64,000 bases of DNA from Streptomyces ruber (lineage in GTDB: Bacteria; Actinomycetota; Actinomycetes; Streptomycetales; Streptomycetaceae): positions 186,001-250,000 of the forward strand of contig NZ_BMQK01000002.1 of NCBI RefSeq assembly GCF_014648075.1, read 5' to 3'. The notes under the pieces are model-generated. The model was given only the letters and a program-made list of their open reading frames with translations, was not told the DNA's origin and ran no database searches. Made by a program: the position numbers and the translations under genes. Shown here in pieces: positions 1 to 12,088 of this stretch. Position 1 is the stretch's first letter. The number at the start of each line of letters is the position of its first letter.

Positions 1-562
1 CGCTGAGCGGTTCGAGGTCCTCGACCGGCCGGGTGGAGACCGGGTTGAGGGTGAGGGCGAGCTGCTGCTCGCCGACCGCGATGCGGACCTCGCCGAAGTC
101 CTCGTCGGCCGGCCGCCGTTCCCACAGCCGCGAGGTGCGGGCCAGGGAGCGCAGCGAGGCGGGCTCGGGGTGCCGCCAGGCGAGCGCCCGCTGCTGCTCC
201 ACGATGGTGGCCCGGACCCGCTTGCGGATCTGCGACAGATAACGCAGGTAGTCCCGGCGTTCGCCCTTCAGCCGCTGCTTGCGCTCACTGGAGCGGCGCA
301 TCAGCTGGCCGAGCAGCATGGCACCCGCGGAGAGCGCCATGACGCCGATCGCCAGGTACATGAAGACGCCGTTCCCGCCGCCGGGGCGCAGGAACATCAG
401 CATCATGGATACGGACATGAGCGCCATCGGCAGATATGTCCATATCGCCGAGGTGTCCGGGACGGTCTCGGAGAGGACCGGTGGTTCCTGGAGGGTCAAT
501 TGCCCTTCGGGCATCTCCGGTCCGCGCCTGCGGGCGGGACGGCGAAACAGCACCACACTCAA
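1..562 (-). CDS. eccC: EccC N-terminus, T7SS FtsK/SpoIIIE-type ATPase (partial)
   Basis: This is the first 187 codons of EccC, the membrane-anchored motor ATPase of the ESX secretion system; the rest lies left of the window. The translated start (SVVLFRRPARRRGPEMPEGQ) and the two close hydrophobic segments, near residues 39-58 and 65-86, followed by a basic stretch and the motif QRALAWRHPEP, are typical of the EccC N-terminal domain. The ATPase (Walker) domains are not in the window. The start is taken as TTG at 562-560 because a GGAGG (complement of 572-576) lies 9 nt upstream; GTG codons at 556 and 553 are too far from it. It is divergent from eccD, with 413 nt between them. Confidence 0.9.
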   Translation of the reverse strand, partial: MSVVLFRRPARRRGPEMPEGQLTLQEPPVLSETVPDTSAIWTYLPMALMSVSMMLMFLRPGGGNGVFMYLAIGVMALSAGAMLLGQLMRRSSERKQRLKGERRDYLRYLSQIRKRVRATIVEQQRALAWRHPEPASLRSLARTSRLWERRPADEDFGEVRIAVGEQQLALTLNPVSTRPVEDLEPLS

Positions 563-975
563 GGGAGAGAACCTCCGGTTTCACTGGGCATTCCGGCCCG
601 GACCGTTTACCAGTACACCCGGTGACGGAACCGTCCGTATCACGCTGATTCCTAGACGCTCCGGACATCGGTGAACGGTGCGTGAATATTTCGAGGGGGA
701 AGTGGGCGGGACCGACTTCCGTACCGGCCAACTCCTTATCCGGGTACGGTGTCAGGTCCGCAGCGCGATTCGGTGGGCGTAGGAAGTAGTCTGCATTCAC
801 GGAACGCGACCTGTCCACGCGGGTGGGTCCGTCGCCCGGTGCGCGCGCCCGAATTCCCCGCTCGTTCCCGTGCCAGGCCCCTGGCCCCGGCCACGCAGGC
901 GTTCCGTACTCTTCGCATGTCCCCTTTACCGGGAAGCCCTCCCCAAGCTCCCCACGGAAGACGAGAGTTCTGCTG
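563..975. promoter_or_regulatory. Divergent eccC/eccD intergenic region
   Basis: These 413 nt separate two divergent T7SS genes and must hold the promoters for both. The stretch around 640-700 is locally AT-richer than its surroundings. I found no convincing -10/-35 pair, and no open frame here has coding character consistent with the flanking genes. Confidence 0.4.
572..576 (-). promoter_or_regulatory. Ribosome binding site deciding the eccC start
   Basis: The minus strand reads GGAGG here, 9 nt before a TTG. This favours the TTG over the two GTG codons just downstream as initiator of eccC. Confidence 0.6.
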
Positions 976-2379
976 ATGACCGACAGTGCGGTGGCCGAAC
1001 TGTGCCGCCTGACCGTACGCGCGCCGAGCGTCTCCGTCGATCTGGCCGTGCCCGCCGACGTGCCGGTCACCGACCTGCTGCCCACCCTGCTGCGCTACGT
1101 CGGTGAGGAGGCCGAGGAGGCCGGACTCGACCACGCCGGCTGGGTGCTGCAGCGCCTCGGCGACGCCCCGCTCGAGGAGGAGACCACCCTCGCCCGCGCC
1201 GGGCTCGCCGACGGCGACGTGCTCTACCTGCGCCCGCACACCGAGGCGCTGCCCGAGGCACGCCTCGACGACCTGGTGGACGGCATATCCGACACGGTGG
1301 ACCGGCGGATGCGCAGCTGGAGCCCGAAGGCGGCCCGCGGGCTGCTGGCCGGCACGGCGGCGGCGACCGTGGTGGCGGCCCTGGTGCTGGTGTTCCGGCC
1401 GGGGGTGGGCTCCGCTTCGCTGCGGGTGCTCTGCGCCGGCGTGGCGGGGCTGCTGCTCCTCGCGGGCGCGGGCTCGGCCAGCCGCGCCGTCGGCGACCGG
1501 CTCTCCGCGACCGTGCTGGGCCTGCTGGTCGCGCCCTGCCTGGCGCTGGCCGGCTGGGTGCTGCCGGGCGGTGACGTGACCGGCCCGGACGCGGCGCAGG
1601 TCGTGGGCGCGCGGCTGCTCGCGGCGGGTGCCGCGGGCGCGGGCGGCGCGGTGCTGGCGCTCGCGGCGACCGCGGTCGGCGCCCTGCCCCTGTTCGCCAC
1701 GGCCGTCGTCGCGGTGGCCACCGCCGTCACGGGCGCGCTGATCGGGTACACCGGGCTGGACGCACAGGCCTCGGTGGCGCTGGTGGTGACGGTGCTCGCG
1801 CTCGCCGCCGGCGCGGTCGCGCCGTTCGCCTTCAAGCTGGCCGGGATGCGGATGCCCTCCCTGCCCTCCACCGCCGGCCAGCTGCAGGAGGGCATCGAGC
1901 CCTACGCGGGCGAGGAGGTCGCCGAGCGCACCGAGCTGGCCGGACGCTGGGTGACCGCGCTGTTCGCGGCCACCGGCGTCGCCTCCGCGGCGGGCCTCGC
2001 CGTCCTCGCCGAACGCCCGCAGTTGCCCGAGGTGCTGACCGCGGCCGCGCTCAGCCTGCTGCTGCTCCTGCACTCCCGCGGCCTGGTGCACATGGCCCAG
2101 CGGCTGGTGCTGGCGGTGCCGGGCATCTGGGGTCTGCTGCTGCTCGCCCGCGCCTGGGCGGTGGACAGCCACGGCGACATGCGGGTGGTGGTCTTCGCGG
2201 TGCTGCTGGCCGCCGCGGCCGCGCTGGTGATCGCCACCTGGACGGTGCCGGGCCGCCGGATGCTGCCGTACTGGGGCCGCGCGGCGGAGCTGGCGCACAC
2301 CGGCCTCGCGGTCGCGCTGCTGCCGCTGAGCCTGTGGGTGGCCGGTCTCTTCGGCTGGCTGCGCGGCCTGTTCGGCTGA
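976..2379 (+). CDS. eccD: EccD, T7SS ubiquitin-like-domain integral membrane channel component
   Basis: EccD is the most hydrophobic subunit of the ESX inner-membrane complex and lines its central pore. The 467-aa product starts with a soluble domain of about 90 residues with a YukD/ubiquitin-like pattern (LCRLTVRAPSVSVDLAVP, then DVLYLRP). A short amphipathic stretch and 11 predicted membrane helices follow, between about residue 117 and the C-terminus, which is the family number. ATG 976 is chosen because it begins the ubiquitin-like domain and has purine-rich GGAAGACGAGAG upstream; the open frame back to 823 has no domain content. eccB follows 102 nt later, probably in the same operon. Confidence 0.93.
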   Translation: MTDSAVAELCRLTVRAPSVSVDLAVPADVPVTDLLPTLLRYVGEEAEEAGLDHAGWVLQRLGDAPLEEETTLARAGLADGDVLYLRPHTEALPEARLDDLVDGISDTVDRRMRSWSPKAARGLLAGTAAATVVAALVLVFRPGVGSASLRVLCAGVAGLLLLAGAGSASRAVGDRLSATVLGLLVAPCLALAGWVLPGGDVTGPDAAQVVGARLLAAGAAGAGGAVLALAATAVGALPLFATAVVAVATAVTGALIGYTGLDAQASVALVVTVLALAAGAVAPFAFKLAGMRMPSLPSTAGQLQEGIEPYAGEEVAERTELAGRWVTALFAATGVASAAGLAVLAERPQLPEVLTAAALSLLLLLHSRGLVHMAQRLVLAVPGIWGLLLLARAWAVDSHGDMRVVVFAVLLAAAAALVIATWTVPGRRMLPYWGRAAELAHTGLAVALLPLSLWVAGLFGWLRGLFG

Positions 2380-2481
2380 CCCGCCGGACCACCGAGCCGC
2401 TGAGCCCGCCCGTGCTAAGGGCCCGGAGGACCCGGCGGCCCGGCGGGCCCCGAGACATGGACGACAAGACGAGGAGAGGCC

Positions 2482-4086
2482 GTGCAGTCCAAGCGCGACC
2501 AGGTACACGCGCACAGTTTCATGATGGGCAGGCTCAGCTCGGGCCTGCTGACGGCCGACCCGGACGCCCCGGAGAGCCCGCTCGGGCGCACCACCCGCGG
2601 TGTGGTCTTCGGTCTGCTGTTCACCGTGCTGATCGGCGCGGGCGCCGTGGTGTACGGGCTGCTGCGCCCCGGCGGGAACGACGGCTGGCGCGACGGCAAG
2701 CACCTGGTGGTCAACCGTGAGACCGGCGCCCGCTACCTGTGGACCGACACCGACGGCGTACTGCACCCGGTGCGCAACTACACCTCGGCGCGGCTGATCG
2801 GCGGCTCCGACCTGCCGACCGAGGACGTCGGCAGCGCCTCGCTGCGGGACGTCCCCGTGGGCGCCCCGGTGGGCATACCCGGCGCCCCGGACACCCTGCC
2901 GGAGGCCGGGCAGCTCGACGGCGGGGCCTGGCACATGTGCGTCACCGGACCGGGCGGGGCGCTGCCCAGCACCTCCGGGACGGCGGCCTCCACCGCGGTG
3001 GCCGAGCCGGGGGCGACGACCCTGGTGGCCGGGGCCCCGGTGGACGCGAGCGGTGTCGCCGAGGACCGCGGGGTGCTGGTGAGCGGCCCGGACAAGGACA
3101 GGACCGAGTACCTGGTGTGGCGGGGCAGCAGGCTGCCGCTGGACCGTGAGTCCGACGCCCGCAACGCGCTCGGGTACGGCTCCGAGGAGCCGGCGCCGGT
3201 GTCGGCGGCGTTCCTGGACGCGCTCGCGCCCGGCCCGGCCCTGGCCCCGCCCGAGGTGCCGGGCCGCGGCGAGGAGGGCCCGACGCTCGGCGGCGAGGCC
3301 ACCCGCATCGGCCAGGTCTTCCAGGTCAGCGTCGTCGGCGGCGAGAGCACCTACTACCTGCTGCGCGAGGAGGGCCTGGTGCCGCTGACCCGGCTCGGCG
3401 CCGCGCTGGTGCTCGGTGATCCGGCCACCCAGGAGGACGCGTACCAGGGGGAGTCGCCCGAGGCGCGCACGGTCGGCGCGGACGCGCTGCGCGAGCACCT
3501 GGCGAAGGACGCGGGCGAGGCGGGCTCCGCGGAGCTGCCCGACGCGCCGCCGGCCCCGCAGTCCGTGCCGCGCGGCAGCGCGCTGTGCGCGCAGGTGGAC
3601 GGCGACGACGGCGGTGCCCGGATCGGCTCGGTGCTGGTCCCGCTCACCGAACTCGCCCCGGTGGCGGTGTCGGCGGGCACCGCGGAGCCGCTCGAGGCGG
3701 CCTGCGTCCCGGCGGACGCCACGGTGGTGCGGCCCGGTCACGGCGCCCTGGTCCGGGCGCTGAACGCGAGCGGTGCCGCGCACGCGGGGACCACCTACCT
3801 GGTGGCGGAGAACGGGGTGAAGTACCGCGTCCCCGGCGAGAGCGCGCTGGCGGCGCTCGGGTACACGGCGTCGGACATCGACTCCGTCCCGGCCCCGCTG
3901 CTCGCGTCGCTGCCGACCGGCGCGGACCTGGCCCCGGCCGCCGCCTCGGGCACCGCGGAGCCCAAGGTGACGGCTCCCCGGTGCGGTACCGCCGCCGCGG
4001 AGAAACGCGAGAAGAGCGCCGGGGCGGACGAAGGGGCCGTCACGCGCGTCTCCGACGTCACGCGCGTCTCCGACGTCGTGCGCTGA
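2482..4086 (+). CDS. eccB: EccB, T7SS membrane-anchored periplasmic core component
   Basis: EccB is the bitopic ESX subunit whose large domain lies outside the membrane and contacts EccC and EccD. The 534-aa product opens with the family N-terminus (QSKRDQVHAHSFMMGRLSSG). One membrane helix follows at about residues 39-61 (VVFGLLFTVLIGAGAVVYGL), then the extracytoplasmic domain with family motifs YLWTDTDGVLHPVRNY and CVTGPGG. Cysteines at 153, 369, 408 and 501 fit the disulfides of this family. The start is GTG 2482 after GAGGAGAGG. The last 12 residues hold a short duplication (TRVSDV twice). A strong hairpin follows. Confidence 0.93.
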   Translation: MQSKRDQVHAHSFMMGRLSSGLLTADPDAPESPLGRTTRGVVFGLLFTVLIGAGAVVYGLLRPGGNDGWRDGKHLVVNRETGARYLWTDTDGVLHPVRNYTSARLIGGSDLPTEDVGSASLRDVPVGAPVGIPGAPDTLPEAGQLDGGAWHMCVTGPGGALPSTSGTAASTAVAEPGATTLVAGAPVDASGVAEDRGVLVSGPDKDRTEYLVWRGSRLPLDRESDARNALGYGSEEPAPVSAAFLDALAPGPALAPPEVPGRGEEGPTLGGEATRIGQVFQVSVVGGESTYYLLREEGLVPLTRLGAALVLGDPATQEDAYQGESPEARTVGADALREHLAKDAGEAGSAELPDAPPAPQSVPRGSALCAQVDGDDGGARIGSVLVPLTELAPVAVSAGTAEPLEAACVPADATVVRPGHGALVRALNASGAAHAGTTYLVAENGVKYRVPGESALAALGYTASDIDSVPAPLLASLPTGADLAPAAASGTAEPKVTAPRCGTAAAEKREKSAGADEGAVTRVSDVTRVSDVVR

Positions 4087-4101
4087 GCGAGGGGTGTCCG
4101 A

Positions 4102-4138
4102 GCCGCGAATCCGGCGCCGACGGTGCCGGATTCGCGGC
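4102..4138 (+). terminator. Intrinsic terminator after eccDB
   Basis: A perfect 14-bp inverted repeat (GCCGCGAATCCGGC and its complement) lies 16 nt after the eccB stop. Three further possible inner pairs close on a GAC loop. There is no U tract, as is usual for actinobacterial hairpin terminators. Confidence 0.75.
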
Positions 4139-4516
4139 GAAGTCATTACGGCACCGAGCGTGACGGAGAACCTCAGAAAAAGCTCAGATATTTCGGCCGG
4201 GGCGCGTGCGCGGGAGTCCGCCGGATAGCCGTCCATTGCCGGACGCGATTCTTCTCGGTGACCGTTCGACTTCTTCGCGTGTCCGTTATCCGCCCGTTCC
4301 GTGCCGGCCGGCGGGCGGTGCGTGTCCCGCTGCCCGGGCGGCCGGACAAAGTGTGTTCATCCCGTGGAAACGTCCGGCCAACTCCCTTGTCACGTCGGCA
4401 TTATGACGAGCGATCGCTTAGCTCAATTTTTCCCCGACTCGCGTTGCGTGGAACGCCAGAATCCTCTTAACTTCATCGGGCAAGAGTGCGACGCGCCTCA
4501 ACGAAGGGAACGCGAC
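4139..4516 (+). promoter_or_regulatory. Leader and promoter region of the esx genes
   Basis: These 378 nt lie between the eccB terminator and the first esx gene. The stretch is noticeably AT-richer than the surroundings (for example 4360-4475), as expected for a promoter of highly expressed small substrates. A weak candidate is TTGCGT at 4444-4449 with TAACTT at 4468-4473, 18 nt apart. No coding sequence is supported. Confidence 0.35.
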
Positions 4517-4852
4517 ATGGCGGACACCGCCGGCAGGAAAGCGGATTATGCCAAGGGCTTGGGAGGTGTCTCCTCCCTGGAGTCGGCTCGCTCCTCGGTC
4601 GAGAGCATCCAGGGCAACGTGGAGCAGATCGCCGCGCGTTCGGGCGTGGGCGGCGACGAGGGCCAGGCCCTGCTGAAGCTCTTCCGCAGCTGGAACAGCG
4701 AGGCGCAGACGGTCGTCGTGCAGATCAGCAAGATGATCGACGCGCTCCAGGAGAACGTGACCTCCTCGAACCGTCTGGCGCAGGAGAACCAGGACCTGCT
4801 CGAGGTCCAGAACAGCAAGACCGTCCAGGGCGTCTTCGAAGCGCTGCGCTGA
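4517..4852 (+). CDS. WXG100-family T7SS substrate with a WNS variant motif
   Basis: This is a 111-aa all-helical protein of the WXG100 (Esx) type, which form helical-hairpin dimers and are exported by ESX systems. The hairpin turn carries SWNSEAQ where canonical members have W-x-G. Flanking helices have the usual spacing (SSLESARSSVESIQGNVEQI before, TVVVQISKMIDALQENV after). ATG 4517 is preceded by GAAGGGAA. The next gene, 89 nt downstream, encodes a canonical WEG partner, so the two probably form an EsxA/EsxB-like heterodimer. The Gly-to-Ser change at the turn is the only oddity. I do not assign esxA or esxB because the two cannot be told apart safely. Confidence 0.85.
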   Translation: MADTAGRKADYAKGLGGVSSLESARSSVESIQGNVEQIAARSGVGGDEGQALLKLFRSWNSEAQTVVVQISKMIDALQENVTSSNRLAQENQDLLEVQNSKTVQGVFEALR

Positions 4853-4941
4853 CCCACCCCTGCGGCGCCGGCCTCCAGCAGCGAGGCCGTACCCCGTGAC
4901 TCATCCGGGCCCCCGAGCCCGGTCACCCGAGAGGAGACGTC

Positions 4942-5250
4942 ATGGCCGACGGCATCATTGACATCCAGTACAGCGTGGTCCGGAACGCCATCGAGGAGAT
5001 GCAGGGCCAGACCCAGCAGATCCGCTCGACACTCAACCGCCTGGAGGACGAGCTGCGACCGCTCATCGCCTCCTGGGAAGGTGACGACCAGACCATGTAC
5101 CGCTCCGTGCAGGCGGAGTGGAACGCCGCGACCCAGCGCATGGGCCAGCTGCTCGCCGAGACCAGCGCGCTGGTCGGGGACATCCACGACGGCCACGCCC
5201 GCGACGAGCGCAGGAGCGCGGACAACTGGGGCGCCGTGCGTGCCCGTTAA
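4942..5250 (+). CDS. WXG100-family T7SS substrate (WEG)
   Basis: This 102-aa helical hairpin protein has the canonical motif SWEGDDQTMY at the turn. Helix 1 carries IEEMQGQTQQIRSTLNRLEDEL and helix 2 WNAATQRMGQLLAETSALV, the pattern of secreted Esx proteins. A strong GAGAGGAG ribosome site precedes ATG 4942. No clear C-terminal YxxxD/E signal is visible (the end is NWGAVRAR), so the signal may sit on the partner or be atypical. It lies in the same orientation as the upstream WNS gene and is closed by a 16-bp hairpin. Confidence 0.92.
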   Translation: MADGIIDIQYSVVRNAIEEMQGQTQQIRSTLNRLEDELRPLIASWEGDDQTMYRSVQAEWNAATQRMGQLLAETSALVGDIHDGHARDERRSADNWGAVRAR

Positions 5251-5300
5251 GGGCCGGCCGTTCCCTCGGTGAAACGTCGCCCGGCGTGATCACAAGAGGG

Positions 5301-5337
5301 CGAACCGCCCGTACGGCGGTCCCGTACGGGCGGTTCG
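5301..5337 (+). terminator. Intrinsic terminator after the esx pair
   Basis: A perfect 16-bp inverted repeat (CGAACCGCCCGTACGG with its complement) around a 5-nt loop CGGTC lies 50 nt after the stop of the second esx gene. It has no U tract. It separates the esx pair from the next gene at 5532. Confidence 0.75.
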
Positions 5338-5531
5338 GCAACGGGCCGGGGCCCCTCCGCCCGAAGAGCTCCCGGGGGGAGGCCCGCCGGACGCCGCCGG
5401 GCTGAGCTCCCCGGACGGGCCCCGCGTACCCTCCCGGCGCACGGGCCCACCGGTCCGGCGTCAACCATCACCGGGGCGCCCGCCGGGGCCCCGGTCCCCG
5501 TCCGGCACCAAGCGGCAGGAGAGAGAGTCCC

Positions 5532-5999
5532 ATGGCCGGTGAGCAGGCCGACGTCAGGCATTTCGACCTGAAGCAGATGGAGAACTTCCGGGACAACGAG
5601 GTCCACCCGGCGTACACCGCTGCGAAGGAGTACCGCGAGGAGGAGAAGGACGGCATCCGCCCGCTCGACCACCTCATCCGCGGATACATCACCCCGGAGA
5701 ACGACGACAAGAACGCGCAGATCCTGCGCATCGGCCCGATGATCAGCAAGTCCGACGTCTCGGGACCGGAGCTGATCGAGGAGATCAAGGCCGCGGCCAC
5801 GGCCATCGACAAGCTGCTCGGTGACCAGATCGACCTCTTCAAGGAGCTCAAGGAGGCCCTCACCGAGACCATCGAGGAGGCCAACAAGACCAAGGAGAAG
5901 AACATCGACGCGATCGACGCGCAGACCCTTCTCACGACCTTGGAAGAGGTCGACACCCTGATCGCCGGCAGCTCCGGCGGAACGACCAACAAACCCTGA
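5532..5999 (+). CDS. Helical T7SS-associated protein, 155 aa
   Basis: This is a 155-aa acidic protein predicted to be almost all helix, with an NxxE-type start (DLKQMENFRDNEVHPAYTAA) and a long C-terminal helical pair (LLGDQIDLFKELKEALTETI, then TLLTTLEEVDTLI). It has no signal peptide or membrane segment. GGAGAGAGAG lies upstream of ATG 5532. Proteins of this kind occur in Streptomyces T7SS loci as T7SS-associated proteins. I see no W-x-G motif, so a WXG100 assignment is not justified; a substrate or a partner for the large protein that follows is plausible. Function unknown. Confidence 0.8.
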   Translation: MAGEQADVRHFDLKQMENFRDNEVHPAYTAAKEYREEEKDGIRPLDHLIRGYITPENDDKNAQILRIGPMISKSDVSGPELIEEIKAAATAIDKLLGDQIDLFKELKEALTETIEEANKTKEKNIDAIDAQTLLTTLEEVDTLIAGSSGGTTNKP

Positions 6000-6130
6000 G
6001 TCCGCCGCCGCGCGTGCCGGTGGGGGCCACGGCCGTCCGACGCGCCCGCGGGAAGACACCCCGACGCACCACACCCGTATGAGGACGCGGTGCGCCGGTA
6101 CGGACGACAACCGACCAGAAAGGGCGCCCG

Positions 6131-10285
<4,155 letters not shown>

Positions 10286-10362
10286 CCGCCGGCGGCGGAC
10301 GGGCCCGGTGGCCGGGAAGAGACGAACGCCACCCGGCCCCGGCTTGGCCGCCGAGGGTGTCA

Positions 10363-10374
10363 CCAGGCAAGATC
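10363..10374 (+). promoter_or_regulatory. Possible -10 region upstream of the YbaB-like gene
   Basis: CAAGAT (about 10369-10374) lies 18 nt after TTGGCC in the 178-nt gap between the large repeat protein and the YbaB-like gene. The match is partial, so this is only a candidate start of transcription for the unit that includes the giant gene. Confidence 0.2.
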
Positions 10375-10463
10375 AGCACAACAGTTGACGGAGCGACGAC
10401 CAGGACCGGACACACGGACGCGACGTCCGGACGTACGGGAAGAGCCCGAGAGGTGGAGCAGGC

Positions 10464-10919
10464 GTGACGGAACCGCTGGAGAAGCGTCTGGAGAAGGCGA
10501 TGGCCGAACTCCACGCGGCCCAGGAGGCGGTCGCGCGCACCGAGCGCGAGCTGCGGCAGGCGTCGTTCGCGGTCGCCTCCTCCGACCGCGCGGTCCGCGC
10601 CACCGTGGGCCCGCAGGGTGAGCTGACCGGGATCGAGTTCCTGGAGAACAAGTACCGCGACATGTCCCCGCAGGAGCTGGCCGCCAGCGTCCTGGAGGCG
10701 GCGAACGCGGCGCGCACGAAGATGAACCGGCACGTGATGAAGGCGATGGCGCCCTTCACCGGGCCCAGCACCGAGGTGCCGGAGCTGAAGGGCTTCGACC
10801 TGGACTGGGAGCGGATCTTCGGCCCCGAAGTGGTGCACGGGGCCGACGAGGACAAGGCGAGCGATGCTCCGGCCAAGCCCGCCTGGCGGGACGCGCTCAG
10901 CGAGGACGGGGAGGACTGA
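10464..10919 (+). CDS. YbaB/EbfC-like protein of the T7SS locus
   Basis: This 151-aa protein has the YbaB fold pattern: an N-terminal amphipathic helix (EKRLEKAMAELHAAQEAVAR), a beta segment with RAVRATVGPQGELTGIEF, then helix MSPQELAASVLEAANAARTK. YbaB-like proteins recur in actinobacterial ESX loci (ESX-1 EspL is of this type), where they look more like locus-specific chaperones or regulators than general nucleoid proteins. The acidic C-terminal tail (about residues 115-151, KGFDLDWERIFGPE onward) is absent from the housekeeping YbaB. The start is GTG 10464 after GGTGGAG. The next gene begins 2 nt after its stop. Confidence 0.82.
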   Translation: MTEPLEKRLEKAMAELHAAQEAVARTERELRQASFAVASSDRAVRATVGPQGELTGIEFLENKYRDMSPQELAASVLEAANAARTKMNRHVMKAMAPFTGPSTEVPELKGFDLDWERIFGPEVVHGADEDKASDAPAKPAWRDALSEDGED

Positions 10920-10921
10920 CG

Positions 10922-11293
10922 ATGGCAGGACGGTACTACTACGACCCCGACCTCATCGAGGCTCTGAACGAGCAGATGAGGGAGATCGCCACGCTGACCC
11001 AGAGCATGACCGAGGAGTTCGTCGACGGTCTGGCCCCCACGGTCCGGTGGCCCGGCACGGAGGGCGACTTCGCCGAGAAGGCCGGCCCGCAGGAGCGCAA
11101 GGAACGGCAGTTCGCCAAGGACACCATGTTCAGCATCCGGGACGCGGTGGTGAGCGTCACCGATGCCATGCAGAGCCAGATCGACATGGTGAAGCACCGC
11201 CGTGACACCAACGTCGAGGGGATCGATCAGGTCAACAGCACCATCGACCCCAACGGCATGAGCGGCGGCGACGCCGGCCATGGGCGCCGCTGA
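10922..11293 (+). CDS. Small WXG100-like helical protein (WPG), 123 aa
   Basis: This helical protein has a central RWPGTEGDFAEKAG turn, a W-P-G form of the W-x-G motif. Helices flank it on both sides (EALNEQMREIATLTQSMTEE and TMFSIRDAVVSVTDAMQSQI). It is 2 nt from the YbaB-like stop, so the two are translationally coupled. It is the gene immediately before the giant gene, whose N-terminus is also WXG-like, which makes it the best candidate partner for export of the giant protein (inference). It has no signal peptide and ends in a Gly/Asp-rich tail. Confidence 0.8.
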   Translation: MAGRYYYDPDLIEALNEQMREIATLTQSMTEEFVDGLAPTVRWPGTEGDFAEKAGPQERKERQFAKDTMFSIRDAVVSVTDAMQSQIDMVKHRRDTNVEGIDQVNSTIDPNGMSGGDAGHGRR

Positions 11294-11306
11294 CCGTCGC
11301 CTCGCA

Positions 11307-11336
11307 GGCCGCTCCCGCACCGAGCCGGGAGCGGCC
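11307..11336 (+). terminator. Hairpin between the WPG gene and the giant gene (terminator or attenuator)
   Basis: A perfect 11-bp inverted repeat (GGCCGCTCCCG with its complement) and an 8-nt loop start 13 nt after the WPG stop and end 38 nt before the giant start. No other promoter is evident in the gap, so partial readthrough may set a low level of the giant transcript. Confidence 0.5.
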
Positions 11337-11374
11337 GCTCCGTCCTGCCCGCACGGCCCCGGGGGCGGCCCGCG

Positions 11375-12088
11375 GTGAGCATCCAGGTACCCCCCGAGAT
11401 CAACTGGTGGGTCTTCGTCCTCATCGGCGAGAAGTTCACCGACGCGGACGAGGATCTCGCCCACGACAGCCGCGTGCCCTACCACGACCTGAGCCGGAAG
11501 CTCGAGCGGCTGTCGGACCTGATCGAGAAGTCGATCCACGACATGGCCAAGGCCATGCCGGAGAGCGTGGCCCAGTCGTACGCCCAGGCGATGGGCACGC
11601 TCACCAACGACGGCGGCAAGAACTACCTGCGTGAGTTCTCCGACCAGCTGCGCGCGGTGGGTGAGGGCCGGCGCAAGACCTCCATGGACATCATGGAGTC
11701 CAAGTGGCAGATCATCGCCGAGATCGTCCGGATGCTCATCGAGATCGCCATCTACACGGCGATGTCCTTCTTCACCGGAGGGCTCTCGGCCAGCCAGATC
11801 ATGATGGCCAAGCTGCGCAGCCGGTTCGCCATCCTCATGACGCTCAGCCACCTGCTCCAGCGGCTGCACCTGACGCCCACGCTGAGCGAGGCGTTCTCCG
11901 AGGCGTTCACCACCTTCGCGGTGCGGCTGGCGATGATGAACTTCGCCCCGGACGGCCGCCGCCCCGACGGCTTCGACTGGAACGCGATCCTCAAGGACGC
12001 CGCGTTCGGCGCCGCCGCGGGCCTCCTCACCGACATCTTCGCCAACTGGGCGAGGAACATCGTCAACAGCTACGACAACACCTTCTTG
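11375..12088 (+). other. Giant protein: WXG100-like N-terminal domain
   Basis: Residues 1-240 are helical: INWWVFVLIGEKFTDADEDL, then SDLIEKSIHDMAKAMPES, then a hydrophobic pair (IAEIVRMLIEIAIYTAMSFF and ILKDAAFGAAAGLLTDIFAN). This is the pattern of the WXG100-like entry domain of T7SS-exported polymorphic toxins such as CpnT-like proteins. It is the basis for linking the giant protein to the ESX machine. Confidence 0.65.

Noticed and set aside
736..4236. 1166-codon minus-strand frame over eccD/eccB
   Set aside because: Antisense to two clear T7SS genes, with no domain.
5301..5337. Operator or riboswitch reading of the perfect palindrome
   Set aside because: Position just after a stop codon and a 16-bp stem with small loop fit a terminator better.
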